A DNA stretch of 56,249 nucleotides from Zoogloeaceae bacterium (GTDB lineage Bacteria > Pseudomonadota > Gammaproteobacteria > Burkholderiales > Rhodocyclaceae): contig JACKMC010000017.1 of NCBI GenBank assembly GCA_024235595.1, positions 1-56,249 on the forward strand, in the 5' to 3' direction. Numbering within the stretch: the stretch's first letter is position 1; each line of letters opens with the position of its first letter. A program made the translations under genes and the position numbers. Shown here one piece after another: positions 13,585-22,544 of the stretch. Below the pieces are notes generated by a model. The model ran no database searches, was not told where the DNA came from, and saw nothing but the letters and a program-made list of their open reading frames with translations.

Positions 13585-14706
13585 TCAATGGATTTCACCA
13601 ACCGCGAAGAGGCGCCGGTGCTCCTTCATCGCATAGCGGTCCGTCATGCCCGCAATGTAGTCGGCGATTGCACGCGGTTTGTCCTGGCTCGCGCGTGCCT
13701 GGTCCTGGGGCGGCAGCAGGCGCGGCTCGCCCATGAAGGCCTCGAACAGGTCGCGGATGATGCGTCGCGCCTTGTCGGTCATGCGCAGCACCTGGTAGTG
13801 CCAGTAGAGTTGCTCGCGCAGGAACACCCGCAGGGCCTGCAGGTCTTCCTGCAAGGCCTCGCCGTAGGCGACCAGGCGCGGCGCGGCATGGACGTCGGCC
13901 AGCGTCTCGACCCCATGGCGGCGGATGTTTCCGGAGGTCTCGCGAATCAGGCTCACCGCCATGAGGTTGATCATGCGGCGGATCGTCTCGTGGATGAGCC
14001 GGCGCCCTGCCAGGCCGGGATACTCGGCCTCGACCGCGGCCCGGTTGCGGGCGAACACCGGCACCTCGGCCAGTTGCTCGAGGCTGATGAGACCCGAGCG
14101 CAGGCCGTCGTCGATGTCGTGGTTGTTGTAGGCGATCTCGTCGCACAGGTTGGCCAGCTGGCCCTCGATGGAGGGCTGGCGCTTGTCGATGAAGCGCTGG
14201 CCGAGCTCGCCGAGCAGGCGGGCGTTCTTCGGCGAACAATGCTTGAGGATGCCTTCACGGGTCTCGTACATGAGATTGAGCCCGTCGAAGGCCGCGTAGC
14301 GCTCCTCCAGCGCATCGACGATGCGCAGCGACTGGAGGTTGTGCTCGAAGCCGCCGTAGTCCTTCATGCACTCGTTGAGCGCGTCCTGGCCGGCGTGGCC
14401 GAATGGCGTATGGCCAAGATCGTGAGCCAGCGCGATCGCCTCCGCGAGGTCCTCGTTGAGCCGCAGCGCGCGGGCGATCGAGCGGGTGATCTGGGCGACC
14501 TCGAGGCTATGCGTGAGCCGGGTGCGGAAGAGGTCGCCCTCGTGATTGACGAACACCTGGGTCTTGTATTCGAGGCGCCGGAAGGCCGTGGAGTGGACGA
14601 TACGGTCGCGATCGCGCTGGAACTCGCAGCGCGCCAGCGGTGCCGATTCGGCTCTGGTCCGCCCACGGGAGCAGGCCTCGGTTACTGCGTAGCCTGCCAG
14701 ATCCAT
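13585..14706 (-). CDS. dgt: dGTPase-like deoxynucleoside triphosphate triphosphohydrolase
   Basis: An HD-superfamily hydrolase expected to cleave dNTPs to nucleoside and triphosphate. The start MDLAGYAVTEACSRGR at 14706 gives 373 residues and lies 2 bp after the aroB stop. The metal-binding HD signature is complete: H in RLTHSLEVAQ, then the HD pair in HDLGHTPFGHAGQDAL, and a later D in the NHDIDDGL segment. FRRLEYKTQVF is the family's N-terminal motif. The length matches the shorter type-2-like dGTPase group, not E. coli Dgt (about 505 residues), so substrate preference is uncertain. Last gene of the aroK-aroB-dgt unit. Confidence 0.9.
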   Translation of the reverse strand: MDLAGYAVTEACSRGRTRAESAPLARCEFQRDRDRIVHSTAFRRLEYKTQVFVNHEGDLFRTRLTHSLEVAQITRSIARALRLNEDLAEAIALAHDLGHTPFGHAGQDALNECMKDYGGFEHNLQSLRIVDALEERYAAFDGLNLMYETREGILKHCSPKNARLLGELGQRFIDKRQPSIEGQLANLCDEIAYNNHDIDDGLRSGLISLEQLAEVPVFARNRAAVEAEYPGLAGRRLIHETIRRMINLMAVSLIRETSGNIRRHGVETLADVHAAPRLVAYGEALQEDLQALRVFLREQLYWHYQVLRMTDKARRIIRDLFEAFMGEPRLLPPQDQARASQDKPRAIADYIAGMTDRYAMKEHRRLFAVGEIH

Positions 14707-14708
14707 CT

Positions 14709-15794
14709 TCAGTCTCCCTGCCGTGCTTCGATTGCCGCGAGGATATCCCCGCGGCCTGCGCCGCCGTGGATCACCGCCTCGCCAACGGCCTTGAGGAGCA
14801 CCAGTCGCAATTTGCCGTCCTCGACCTTCTTGTCGTGCGCCATCAGCTCCAGATAGCGATCCGCGCCGAGATCGGGGCCGCGCACCGGCAGGCGCGCCTG
14901 CAGATGAATGCGCTCGATGCGCGCCAACTGCTCGGCGTCGAGCCAGCCGAGCCGCCGCGAAAGCTCCGCCGCCATCATCGCCCCGGCCGCCACTGCCTCG
15001 CCATGCAGCCAGACACCGTACCCCATGCCCGCCTCGATGGCGTGACCGAAGGTATGCCCAAGGTTGAGGGTGGCGCGCACGCCCTGCTCGGTCTCGTCGG
15101 CGGCCACCACCTCGGCCTTGTTGGCGCAGGAGCGCTCGACCGCCTCGATCAAGGCCTCGGGGTCGCGCGCCACCAGTGCCGGCAGATGCGCCTCGAGCCA
15201 TTCGAAGAAGGGCAGATCGCGGATCAGGCCGTACTTGATGACTTCGGCCAGGCCCGCGGAGAGCTCGCGCGCCGGCAGCGTGTCGAGGGTGGCGATGTCG
15301 GCCAGCACCAGCTTCGGCTGGTAGAAGGCGCCGATCATGTTCTTGCCGAGCGGATGGTTGATCGCCGTCTTGCCGCCCACCGAGGAATCCACCTGCGACA
15401 GCAGCGTGGTCGGGATCTGGATGAAGGGCACGCCACGCTGGTAGGTCGCCGCCGCGAAGCCGACCATGTCGCCGACCACGCCGCCACCGAGCGCGATGAG
15501 GGTGGTGGAACGCTCGCAACGGGCGCCGAGCAGCGCGTCGAAGATCAGGTTGAGGCTCTCCCAGCTCTTGTACTGCTCGCCATCCGGCAATACCACGCGC
15601 GTCACCTTGACGCCGGCGGCCTCCAGCGGCTCGGCGACCCTCGCCATGTAGAGCGGTGCAACGGTCTCGTTGCTGATGATCGCCACCCGCGGCGCCTTGA
15701 GCGCATCGAGTATGAGCTCCGGCCGGTCGATCAACCCCCGCCCGATATGAATCGGATAGCTGCGCTCGCCGAGCGCGACGTTCAACGTTCGCAT
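14709..15794 (-). CDS. aroB: 3-dehydroquinate synthase
   Basis: Second step of the shikimate pathway: cyclises DAHP to 3-dehydroquinate using NAD and a divalent metal. 361 residues, normal length. NAD-binding GGGVVGDMVGFAAATYQRG, IPTTLLSQVDSSVGGKT, NHPLGKNMIGAFYQP, and the metal-binding His residues in NLGHTFGHAIE and WLHGEAV are all present. Its start lies inside the 3' end of aroK (13-nt overlap), as in many proteobacterial aroKB operons. Confidence 0.97.
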   Translation of the reverse strand: MRTLNVALGERSYPIHIGRGLIDRPELILDALKAPRVAIISNETVAPLYMARVAEPLEAAGVKVTRVVLPDGEQYKSWESLNLIFDALLGARCERSTTLIALGGGVVGDMVGFAAATYQRGVPFIQIPTTLLSQVDSSVGGKTAINHPLGKNMIGAFYQPKLVLADIATLDTLPARELSAGLAEVIKYGLIRDLPFFEWLEAHLPALVARDPEALIEAVERSCANKAEVVAADETEQGVRATLNLGHTFGHAIEAGMGYGVWLHGEAVAAGAMMAAELSRRLGWLDAEQLARIERIHLQARLPVRGPDLGADRYLELMAHDKKVEDGKLRLVLLKAVGEAVIHGGAGRGDILAAIEARQGD

Positions 15795-16309
15795 GACTGC
15801 CTGAGTTCCCGTTCGATATTGCGCGCCATGGCATGCGCCGAGCCGCGACCACCGCTCATCACCAGATTCGCCACTTCGCGGTAGAGCGGTGTGCGCTGGG
15901 CATGAAGTTCGCGAATCCGCTGGCGTGGATTTTCCACCTGCAGCAGCGGCCGGTTGCGATCGTGACGGGTGCGCTCCCAGAGCACCTCCGGCGACACCTC
16001 GATCAGCACCACGAAGGCGTGCTCGCGCAGCAGCGCCCTGTTCTCCTCGGCGAGGACGATACCGCCGCCGGTCGCGATTACCACACCCGGCGTGCCAAGA
16101 AGCTCGGCGAGGACCAGGGTTTCACGCTTGCGAAAGCCCTCCTCACCCTCGATCTCGAAGATCACCGGGATCTGCACCCCGGTCCGGGCGACGATTTCCT
16201 GGTCGATGTCCACAAAACGTCGGCCGAGACGCCTCGCAAGGTCCCGGCCGACGGTGGTCTTGCCGGCACCCATCATGCCGACGAGACAGATTGGGGTTTC
16301 TGGCTCCAT
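15782..16309 (-). CDS. aroK: Shikimate kinase
   Basis: Phosphorylates shikimate with ATP. The start MEPETPICLVGMMGAGKT at 16309 gives 175 residues; longer extensions upstream lack family similarity. The Walker A loop GMMGAGKTTVG, the shikimate-binding DIDQEI segment, EGEEGFRKRE, the GGG motif in IATGGGIVL and the lid arginines in RTRHDRNRPLL are visible. It starts about 275 bp downstream of the terminator that ends the pilus operon, so aroK-aroB-dgt appears to have its own promoter in 16310-16584. Confidence 0.96.
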   Translation of the reverse strand: MEPETPICLVGMMGAGKTTVGRDLARRLGRRFVDIDQEIVARTGVQIPVIFEIEGEEGFRKRETLVLAELLGTPGVVIATGGGIVLAEENRALLREHAFVVLIEVSPEVLWERTRHDRNRPLLQVENPRQRIRELHAQRTPLYREVANLVMSGGRGSAHAMARNIERELRQSCER

Positions 16310-16584
16310 ATGGGCGAATTGTAACCGCAACCGATGCGTCGCGGCCCGCACGATTGCAGCCATTGGCATGTCGCGGCAAGCCGCTGCAACGCCGGTGGCG
16401 GGGCTCGTCGGGCCGAAACTCGAACGGCACCGCATGCACCGGGTGCGCGCAGCTCGAATTCTCCACGAGGCCGTGCGCCGAGATGGATTGCGAGCATCGA
16501 GGCATCACCGCGACGCGAATTGGCACCGGGGCGAGGGGCTCGGCCGGTGATCGTGGCGCAGCGAGGTGGCCGCGCGCGAAGTCG

Positions 16585-16610
16585 AAAAAAAGGGCCGCAG
16601 CTTGCGGCCC
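16585..16610 (-). terminator. Intrinsic terminator ending the pilMNOPQ-Ig transcript
   Basis: Minus-strand stem formed by GGGCCGCA (16592-16599) and TGCGGCCC (16603-16610), followed by a run of seven T (complement of the A-run at 16585-16591). It lies 18 bp after the stop of the Ig-domain gene. The rest of 16310-16628 (319 bases) contains no gene I can support and presumably holds the aroK promoter. Confidence 0.82.
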
Positions 16611-16628
16611 CTTTCTAAAGGTCGGCGA

Positions 16629-18563
16629 TCAGAGGGTATCCGAACAGCTCGATTCCGTGCCGAATGGCGAAGTCGCAAACGGCGGCGTGATGGCCTCGTC
16701 GGAGATTTCGCTGGTCGGTACCGGCAACGCGGTAACGATGGACGAAATGTTGTTCTTTCCTGCGACGACCGCCGTAGCAATGATCTCGACGGTCACCCAG
16801 CTGCCATAGTTGCGCGGATATTCGAGCAGAAATTCGGCCGATCCGGTGCTGTCCGTGGTCACGGTCACGAGGCTCGAGCCCGTGCCGGAGCTGGGGCGAA
16901 CAAGCGCGCTGCCATTGGGTTCGAAGGTGCTGTTTCCGTTGGATTCCGCACCAGGCTCGCCGCTTTCCTTGATGCCATTGTTGTTTGGATCTTCCGCCAG
17001 GCAGGTTGCGTTCAGGACCTTCGCCCACTTGATCGTTGCGGTGGTGCCAGTGAGGGAATACCAATAGCCCTTGCCGAATGAGACATAGTTGAGCGCGATG
17101 GTCACCGTCTGGTTCGCCACCGGGTTGCCCGCGGTGTCGGTCACGAAAGCCGCATACGATTTCTGATACTTGACCGGCGAGACCAGGGCGATGACGTTAT
17201 CGGTACCGAGCACCACGTTCACCGCCTGCCCGGAAACCGTCAGTTCCGTCTGTCCCTCGATCGAGGTGCCGAACACGGTTGCCTTGATGACCACCGAATC
17301 CTTGCCGCTGATCGTCGAATCGGCAGTAAACACCGTCGAGGCACGGCCGGCATCGTCGGTCACCGATACAACCGGAGAAGGTGTACCGCCACCGCTGGGG
17401 GCACTGAAGGTCACCGTCTTGCCTGTCACCGGGTTTCCGCTCGCGTCCTTGACGAGTGCGGTGATGTTGCTGTTGCCATTGACCGAAACGGTCGAGGGCG
17501 TGCCTTGCACCACGATCGACGACGGGGTCTCGGCCACGAACGAAATCGCGAGATTCGTCGAGGCGGTGACGGATCCGGCCCGCGCGGTTGCGAGCAAGGT
17601 CGTCGAACCGGCACTGGAGGCCTTCACATAGGCACTCGCCACACCACCGGAAACCGTCACACTCAGCGAGGAGGCCGAGCCCACCGAACAGGCCGCGTCG
17701 GAATGCACCGTGCCGCGGGGGTTGGTGACCGTGACCGTGGCCGGGGAAAAGCCCGACAGGCCGATGTCGACACGCTGGCATCCACCGTCCGACGATACGG
17801 GTACGGTCGACCCCGCCGCGGGGTTCGTGAACTTGAAGTTGACCGATGAAATCGAAACACTTTGCGATGCCGAGGCACCGAGCGCCGAAGCCGAGATGAC
17901 ATCGTCGGTGGTCGAGCCAACCGTCGGAACGAAGCTGAACGTTGCCTGGCCTTGGGAATCGGTCGTTACCGATGCGGGCACGGGGTTTCCGAGTGTCGAT
18001 TTCAGGGTGACGGGGGTGCTCGCTATCGCCTTGTTGTCCGCGCCCTTGAGGGTCACGACCATCGACATGCTCTGGCCGACGACGCCGGCCTGATCGCCCC
18101 CGAACGCCAGGGTGGTGCCCTGGATCGACACCGTGTTGATAGCCGTCAGCGAGCCGAACTTCGCCGTAATTGTCGCAATGCGGTTGCTCTTGTCATCATC
18201 GGTATTGAAGGTGACTGTGGCGACACCATCGGTAGAGGTGGTCTCCGAGGCCGACGAGAGCGTGCCGCTGTCCGCACTGAAGGTCACCGTCTCGCCTGCG
18301 ACGGCCGCGTTGCTCGAGTCCTTCACCGTCGCGCGGACAGTGACGGTCCCGACGCCGTCGGTGGCGAGCGTCGGCGAGTCGACGGTGAGGGTCATTTTTG
18401 CGCCGTTCGACACCACCGTGCTGCCGCCGTCCGACGAGGTAGACGAACAGGTCGTGTTCGCGAGCGGGTTACAGGATCCGTCGCCCCCGCCGCCACCGCC
18501 ACATGCAGCGAGAAAACCAACAGCAACTACAACGCCTAAGCGCTGGATCAATGACTTAAACAT
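16629..18563 (-). CDS. Large Ig-like-domain (Big-type) lipoprotein
   Basis: A 644-residue secreted protein. The N-terminus has a signal peptide ending in the lipobox LAAC, followed by a glycine run, so it should be lipid-anchored at the outer membrane. The rest is Ser/Thr/Val/Gly-rich with four or five repeated bacterial Ig-like modules (invasin/Big_1 style), each carrying a phrase such as GNPVTGKTVTFS or NAAVAGETVTFS followed by TDxxGxATxxF. Near residue 530 a DPNNNGIKESGE segment resembles a calcium-binding loop. It starts only 28 bp after the pilQ stop behind a strong AAGGAGCG site and ends at a terminator, so it is probably the last gene of the pilus operon. An adhesin or pilus-associated role is inferred. 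Confidence 0.82.
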   Translation of the reverse strand: MFKSLIQRLGVVVAVGFLAACGGGGGGDGSCNPLANTTCSSTSSDGGSTVVSNGAKMTLTVDSPTLATDGVGTVTVRATVKDSSNAAVAGETVTFSADSGTLSSASETTSTDGVATVTFNTDDDKSNRIATITAKFGSLTAINTVSIQGTTLAFGGDQAGVVGQSMSMVVTLKGADNKAIASTPVTLKSTLGNPVPASVTTDSQGQATFSFVPTVGSTTDDVISASALGASASQSVSISSVNFKFTNPAAGSTVPVSSDGGCQRVDIGLSGFSPATVTVTNPRGTVHSDAACSVGSASSLSVTVSGGVASAYVKASSAGSTTLLATARAGSVTASTNLAISFVAETPSSIVVQGTPSTVSVNGNSNITALVKDASGNPVTGKTVTFSAPSGGGTPSPVVSVTDDAGRASTVFTADSTISGKDSVVIKATVFGTSIEGQTELTVSGQAVNVVLGTDNVIALVSPVKYQKSYAAFVTDTAGNPVANQTVTIALNYVSFGKGYWYSLTGTTATIKWAKVLNATCLAEDPNNNGIKESGEPGAESNGNSTFEPNGSALVRPSSGTGSSLVTVTTDSTGSAEFLLEYPRNYGSWVTVEIIATAVVAGKNNISSIVTALPVPTSEISDEAITPPFATSPFGTESSCSDTL

Positions 18564-18591
18564 TCACGCTCCTTGATACGGGTCACCGCGA

Positions 18592-20757
18592 TCAGCGGTT
18601 GACCAACTGGTCTTCGACCACACGGGGGGTAATGAAAATGAGCAGTTCCGATTTCGCATCGTTCTTGTAGTCGTTGCGGAACAGCCGTCCGAGTACGGGA
18701 ACGTCGCCAAGGAACGGCACCTTGCTCGTCGAGTTGTTGATCGTCTGCTGGTAGATGCCGCCGATCACCACGGTGCCGCCGTTCTCGACCAGCACCTCGG
18801 TCTTCACGTGCTTGGTATTGATCGGGATGCCGCCGGCCAGTTGTCGCGTGTAGTCGGGGGTATCCTTGTTGACGTCCAGACTCAGCATCACACGGCCGTC
18901 GGGGGTGATCTGCGGCTTGACCTTGAGAGACAGGTTGGCTTTCTTGAACGACACGCTGGTGGCGCCCGAGCTCGAGGCTTCCTGGTAGGGAATCTCCACG
19001 CCTTGCTCGATGATCGCGTCGATCTGGTCAGCGGTCATGACCTTGGGTCGCGACACAACCTTGCCGCGGCCATCGGCCTCGAGCGCCGAGATCTCGAGGT
19101 CCAGGAAACGCGTCGCGGCGCTGTTCCACAGCACCAGCGAGATCGCGCCAGCCTGCTGGCCGGGGAAGTTCGTGGTGGTATTGACCGGCAGGTTGACGGC
19201 CTGTCCATCGGCGAAAAGGTCGGGCACGTCTTCGACCAGACCTGCCTGATAAGCCGTTGAATTCAGTCCGCCGCCGATCGCGGTGCGGGGAATGCCCGCA
19301 GCATTGGTGCTGCCAAAGACGCCACCGAAGCCCAGCCGCGCACCGATCTCGCGCGAGAAAGTGTCGGTTGCCTCGACGATCCGCGCCTCGATGAGAACCT
19401 GCCGGGCGGGCAGATCGATCTCGGCGATCAGGCGGCGCACATCGTCCAGCCGCGCAGCCACGTCCTGCACGAAGAGCTTGTTGCTGCGCTCATCGACCAC
19501 CAGGTTGCCGCGCTTCGAGAGCACGGTCTGGTCCTTGGCGCGCAGGAACTCGGCCACGTTCTTGGCCTTGTGGTAATTGATGCGGAAGGTTTCCGTCACC
19601 AGCGGCTCGAGGTCGCCGATCTGGGCCTTGGCCTCGAGCTCGAGCTTTTCGCGGGCCGCCAGCTCGTCACGCGGCGCAATCCAGATCACGTTGCCGTTCT
19701 TGCGCTTGTCGAGCCCCTTGGCCTGCAGAATGATGTCGAGCGCCTGATCCCAGGGTACGTCCTTGAGGCGCAGCGTGAGGCTGCCCTGAACGGTTTCGCT
19801 GGTGATGATGTTGAAGTTGGTGAAATCGGCGATCACCTGCAGAACCGAACGCACATCGATGTTCTGGAAGTTGAGCGAGAGCTTTTCGCCCTGATAGCCC
19901 TTGTCGCCGCCCTGCACCAGCTTGGTCGGATCCTCGACGACGCGCTTGACCTCGATCACGAACTGATTGTCGCTCTGGTAGGCATTGTGCTCCCACAATC
20001 CCTGCGGCGAGATGGTCATCTGTACGTTGCCACCCTGCTCCTGGGAGACCACGCTGGTGACCGGGGTGCCGAAATCGGTGACATCGAGGCGACGACGCAG
20101 CGGCTCCGGCAGGTTGGCCTTCATCAGGTCGACCACGAGGTTGGCACCCTTGCGACGGATATCGATCGCGGTGTCCGGCGAGCCCAGGTCTACGATGATT
20201 CTCGCCTCGCCATTTGCGCCGCGGCGGAAATTGATATCGCGAATGGTGCGATCGGCCCCAGCGGTCGCCGCCACGGGCTCGGAATTGAAGCTCGAGAACG
20301 CCGCAGCCGAGGCGGGCCGGGCGGCTGTTTCTGCGGGCGAGACGGTAATGAACACATACTTGCCGTCAAGCCGGGTTTCATAGGGCACCGAGCGATTCAG
20401 GTTCAGCACCAGCCGGGTGCGATCGCCGACCTGCACGATATTGGCGCTGCGCAGATCGCCCGCATCGAGGCTCTGGACGCTGCGGCCGAGGCCATTGCCG
20501 GTGTCCATGAAATCGAAAGCGATGCGCGCCGGCGTCATCACGCTGAAACTCGGCGGAGGCGCGCTCATTGGCTTCTGCATGGTCAGGCGCACCACCACCT
20601 CGCTGCCATTCTGATTGACCTGCAAGGCTTCAATGCTGTTGCCGACGATCACCTTTTCGGCCGTGGCCGCTTCGGTGGCGCCATGACCCGCGACAGGAAA
20701 CAGGATCGATGTGGCGCACATCGCACCACAGACCAGTCTTAGGATTCCCCTTCTCAT
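18592..20757 (-). CDS. pilQ: Type IV pilus secretin
   Basis: Forms the outer-membrane channel through which the type IV pilus passes. The start MRRGILRLVCGAM at 20757 gives 721 residues with a signal peptide. Two AMIN domains (about residues 35-135 and 170-265) bind peptidoglycan. An STN/N0 domain (LSLNFQNIDVRSVLQVIADF), a NolW/N1 domain and the secretin core follow, ending with PFLGDVPVLGRLFR and ELLIFITPRVV. The start overlaps the pilP stop by 4 nt. PilQ depends on PilP, encoded just upstream, for assembly. The extended reading to 20808 lies inside pilP and was rejected. Confidence 0.97.
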   Translation of the reverse strand: MRRGILRLVCGAMCATSILFPVAGHGATEAATAEKVIVGNSIEALQVNQNGSEVVVRLTMQKPMSAPPPSFSVMTPARIAFDFMDTGNGLGRSVQSLDAGDLRSANIVQVGDRTRLVLNLNRSVPYETRLDGKYVFITVSPAETAARPASAAAFSSFNSEPVAATAGADRTIRDINFRRGANGEARIIVDLGSPDTAIDIRRKGANLVVDLMKANLPEPLRRRLDVTDFGTPVTSVVSQEQGGNVQMTISPQGLWEHNAYQSDNQFVIEVKRVVEDPTKLVQGGDKGYQGEKLSLNFQNIDVRSVLQVIADFTNFNIITSETVQGSLTLRLKDVPWDQALDIILQAKGLDKRKNGNVIWIAPRDELAAREKLELEAKAQIGDLEPLVTETFRINYHKAKNVAEFLRAKDQTVLSKRGNLVVDERSNKLFVQDVAARLDDVRRLIAEIDLPARQVLIEARIVEATDTFSREIGARLGFGGVFGSTNAAGIPRTAIGGGLNSTAYQAGLVEDVPDLFADGQAVNLPVNTTTNFPGQQAGAISLVLWNSAATRFLDLEISALEADGRGKVVSRPKVMTADQIDAIIEQGVEIPYQEASSSGATSVSFKKANLSLKVKPQITPDGRVMLSLDVNKDTPDYTRQLAGGIPINTKHVKTEVLVENGGTVVIGGIYQQTINNSTSKVPFLGDVPVLGRLFRNDYKNDAKSELLIFITPRVVEDQLVNR

Positions 20758-21272
20758 TTCTTGTTCTCCTGCTCCTGCAGATGCAGAGTGCTGACGCGTT
20801 CGCCCCATTCACCGTTCAGGTCTTCGACGAGCTCCTTGACCGACACTTCGCTGTTCGAAATGTTGGTCACGACGCCGAAATCCTGGCCCAGATAATTTCC
20901 CTTGCGCACCTGATAGAGCGCATCACCGGCCTTGACCAAGGCCAGATTCTCCTTGCCTCGCTGAATCACGCCGACGAAGGCGAGCGTCTCGAGGGAGTAG
21001 GCCTCGAGTGGCTCGCGCCGACGATTGACATCCGGCCGCAGCCCGCCGGTGGCCCGCTTGTCGGGCTCCATCTTGCTCGGCCGGAACGGATCGGTAACCA
21101 GCGCCTCGTCAAACTCGACAACGGGCGCGGGCTCTATCTCGGGCAATGGCTTGACGCCGCCTTTCATGTTGGCGGCCTCACCGGCCATCCACTCCTGGAT
21201 GTCCTGCTCCGGGCTGGAGCAAGCCACCAGCAGCTGCACAAGCAGGATTGTGGCGATGGTCCGGAACGTCAT
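20754..21272 (-). CDS. pilP: Type IV pilus inner-membrane lipoprotein
   Basis: 172 residues. Signal peptide MTFRTIATILLVQLLVAC with a clear lipobox, then a disordered linker and a small beta domain that docks on the PilQ N0 domain (residues about 90-165: LETLAFVGVIQRGKENLALV, YQVRKGNYLGQDFGVV). It links the PilMNO inner-membrane platform to the secretin. The start at 21272 is set by the signal peptide; the ribosome binding site is weak. It lies 25 bp after the pilO stop and overlaps pilQ. Confidence 0.95.
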   Translation of the reverse strand: MTFRTIATILLVQLLVACSSPEQDIQEWMAGEAANMKGGVKPLPEIEPAPVVEFDEALVTDPFRPSKMEPDKRATGGLRPDVNRRREPLEAYSLETLAFVGVIQRGKENLALVKAGDALYQVRKGNYLGQDFGVVTNISNSEVSVKELVEDLNGEWGERVSTLHLQEQENKK

Positions 21273-21297
21273 GATGATCTTGGCCCCGTCTGCTGAA

Positions 21298-21969
21298 TCA
21301 TTTCTTCTGTGCATCCTTGGCCTTCTTGCGCTGGGCAGCCAGTTCGTCTTCGTCCAGGTAGCGGTAGGTCACCGCCTTGCCGTCGAGCGTCAGACGGCCA
21401 TCCTTGTCCGAAGCGATCGCGATGTCCTGCATCGTGACGATGCGCGGCATCTTGGCTACGTCGCCAATGAAAGCCCCCAGGTCGCGGTATGCGCCGACCA
21501 CCTTCACGGCAATCGGCATCTCCGCGTAGAAATCGCGCACCACGTCCGAGCCCGGCTTGAAGAGGTCGAACTGCAGCCCCCTTCCCAAGCCGGCCTGGTT
21601 GATATCGGCCAGCAGGGAATCCATTTCCGCCTTGTTCGGCAACTGCCGCAGCAGGGCACCGAACTGGCGATCGATCTCGGCCAGTTGCTGGCGGTGGGCA
21701 TCGAGATTGACCGCCATGCGCTTCTTGCTTTTCCACTCTTCACGCAGCGCCACCTCGGCGCTCTCGCTCGACTTGAGCTGATCGAGCTGGTCGCTCCAGT
21801 CGAACCACCACGCCCCGGCAATGGTCAGCACCAAAACCACGACAAGCACCGCGATGCGCGGCGCCAAGGGCCACATGCCCGGATCGTTCGGGTCAAGCCC
21901 CTTGAAATCACGACCAAGACGCTCGAAGTCGATCGAGCGCAGGCTTTCCATTGCCGACTTCGCGCTCAC
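21298..21969 (-). CDS. pilO: Type IV pilus alignment protein
   Basis: 223 residues: a cytoplasmic N-terminus, one membrane helix (residues about 38-58, RIAVLVVVLVLTIAGAWWF), a coiled coil (about 60-115) and a ferredoxin-like periplasmic domain ending in a Lys-rich tail. It forms a heterodimer with PilN. Its start overlaps the pilN stop by 4 nt, which fits equal production of the two partners. Confidence 0.95.
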   Translation of the reverse strand: MSAKSAMESLRSIDFERLGRDFKGLDPNDPGMWPLAPRIAVLVVVLVLTIAGAWWFDWSDQLDQLKSSESAEVALREEWKSKKRMAVNLDAHRQQLAEIDRQFGALLRQLPNKAEMDSLLADINQAGLGRGLQFDLFKPGSDVVRDFYAEMPIAVKVVGAYRDLGAFIGDVAKMPRIVTMQDIAIASDKDGRLTLDGKAVTYRYLDEDELAAQRKKAKDAQKK

Positions 21970-22544
21970 TTGGCCTCCTCCTTCGCGTCACCGTCCGCCT
22001 CGACCTTGCGGTCGATGCTGACAATCAGGTTGAATTCACTCACGCGCCGGCCATCGACGATCGCCGCCTTGGTCTCGACCAGCTGCGGCTCCTTGAGGGC
22101 TGGCGAGCCTTCGAGATTGCGCATCAACATCGACACCCTTGCGTTGGATTGGGCATAACCGACGAACTGGACCTTGTCTCCGGTTTCCTTCACCGACTTG
22201 AGGTAGACGCCTTCGGGCATCTGGCGGGCCATCTCGTTCATGAGGTGCACGCCTTCGGTGCGGAAGGTCTGCAGCGACTCGATGACCTGCTTGCGGGAGA
22301 GCAACGCCTCGATCTGTTCCTTGAGCCGCTTGATCTCGGCGATCTCGCCGTCCAGAACCGCGATCTCGCGCTTCAGGTAGCCGTTGCGGGACTCCTGGCG
22401 CTCGATCGAGCCGCCGATCACCGAATGCACCAGGAATGCGATCACCAGCCCGACCAGGAACATGACCCCGACCAGACCGTAGAACTGCTGGCGCCGCTCC
22501 TTGCGCTTCTGCTCTCGGTGCGGCAGCAGATTGATGCGAATCAT
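21966..22544 (-). CDS. pilN: Type IV pilus assembly protein, PilM-binding
   Basis: 192 residues. The extreme N-terminus MIRINLLPHRE carries the conserved INLLPxR segment that inserts in the groove of PilM. A membrane helix (about 22-45), a coiled coil and a ferredoxin-like periplasmic domain follow. The start overlaps the pilM stop by one base (TAATG) and the stop overlaps pilO. Confidence 0.96.
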   Translation of the reverse strand: MIRINLLPHREQKRKERRQQFYGLVGVMFLVGLVIAFLVHSVIGGSIERQESRNGYLKREIAVLDGEIAEIKRLKEQIEALLSRKQVIESLQTFRTEGVHLMNEMARQMPEGVYLKSVKETGDKVQFVGYAQSNARVSMLMRNLEGSPALKEPQLVETKAAIVDGRRVSEFNLIVSIDRKVEADGDAKEEAK

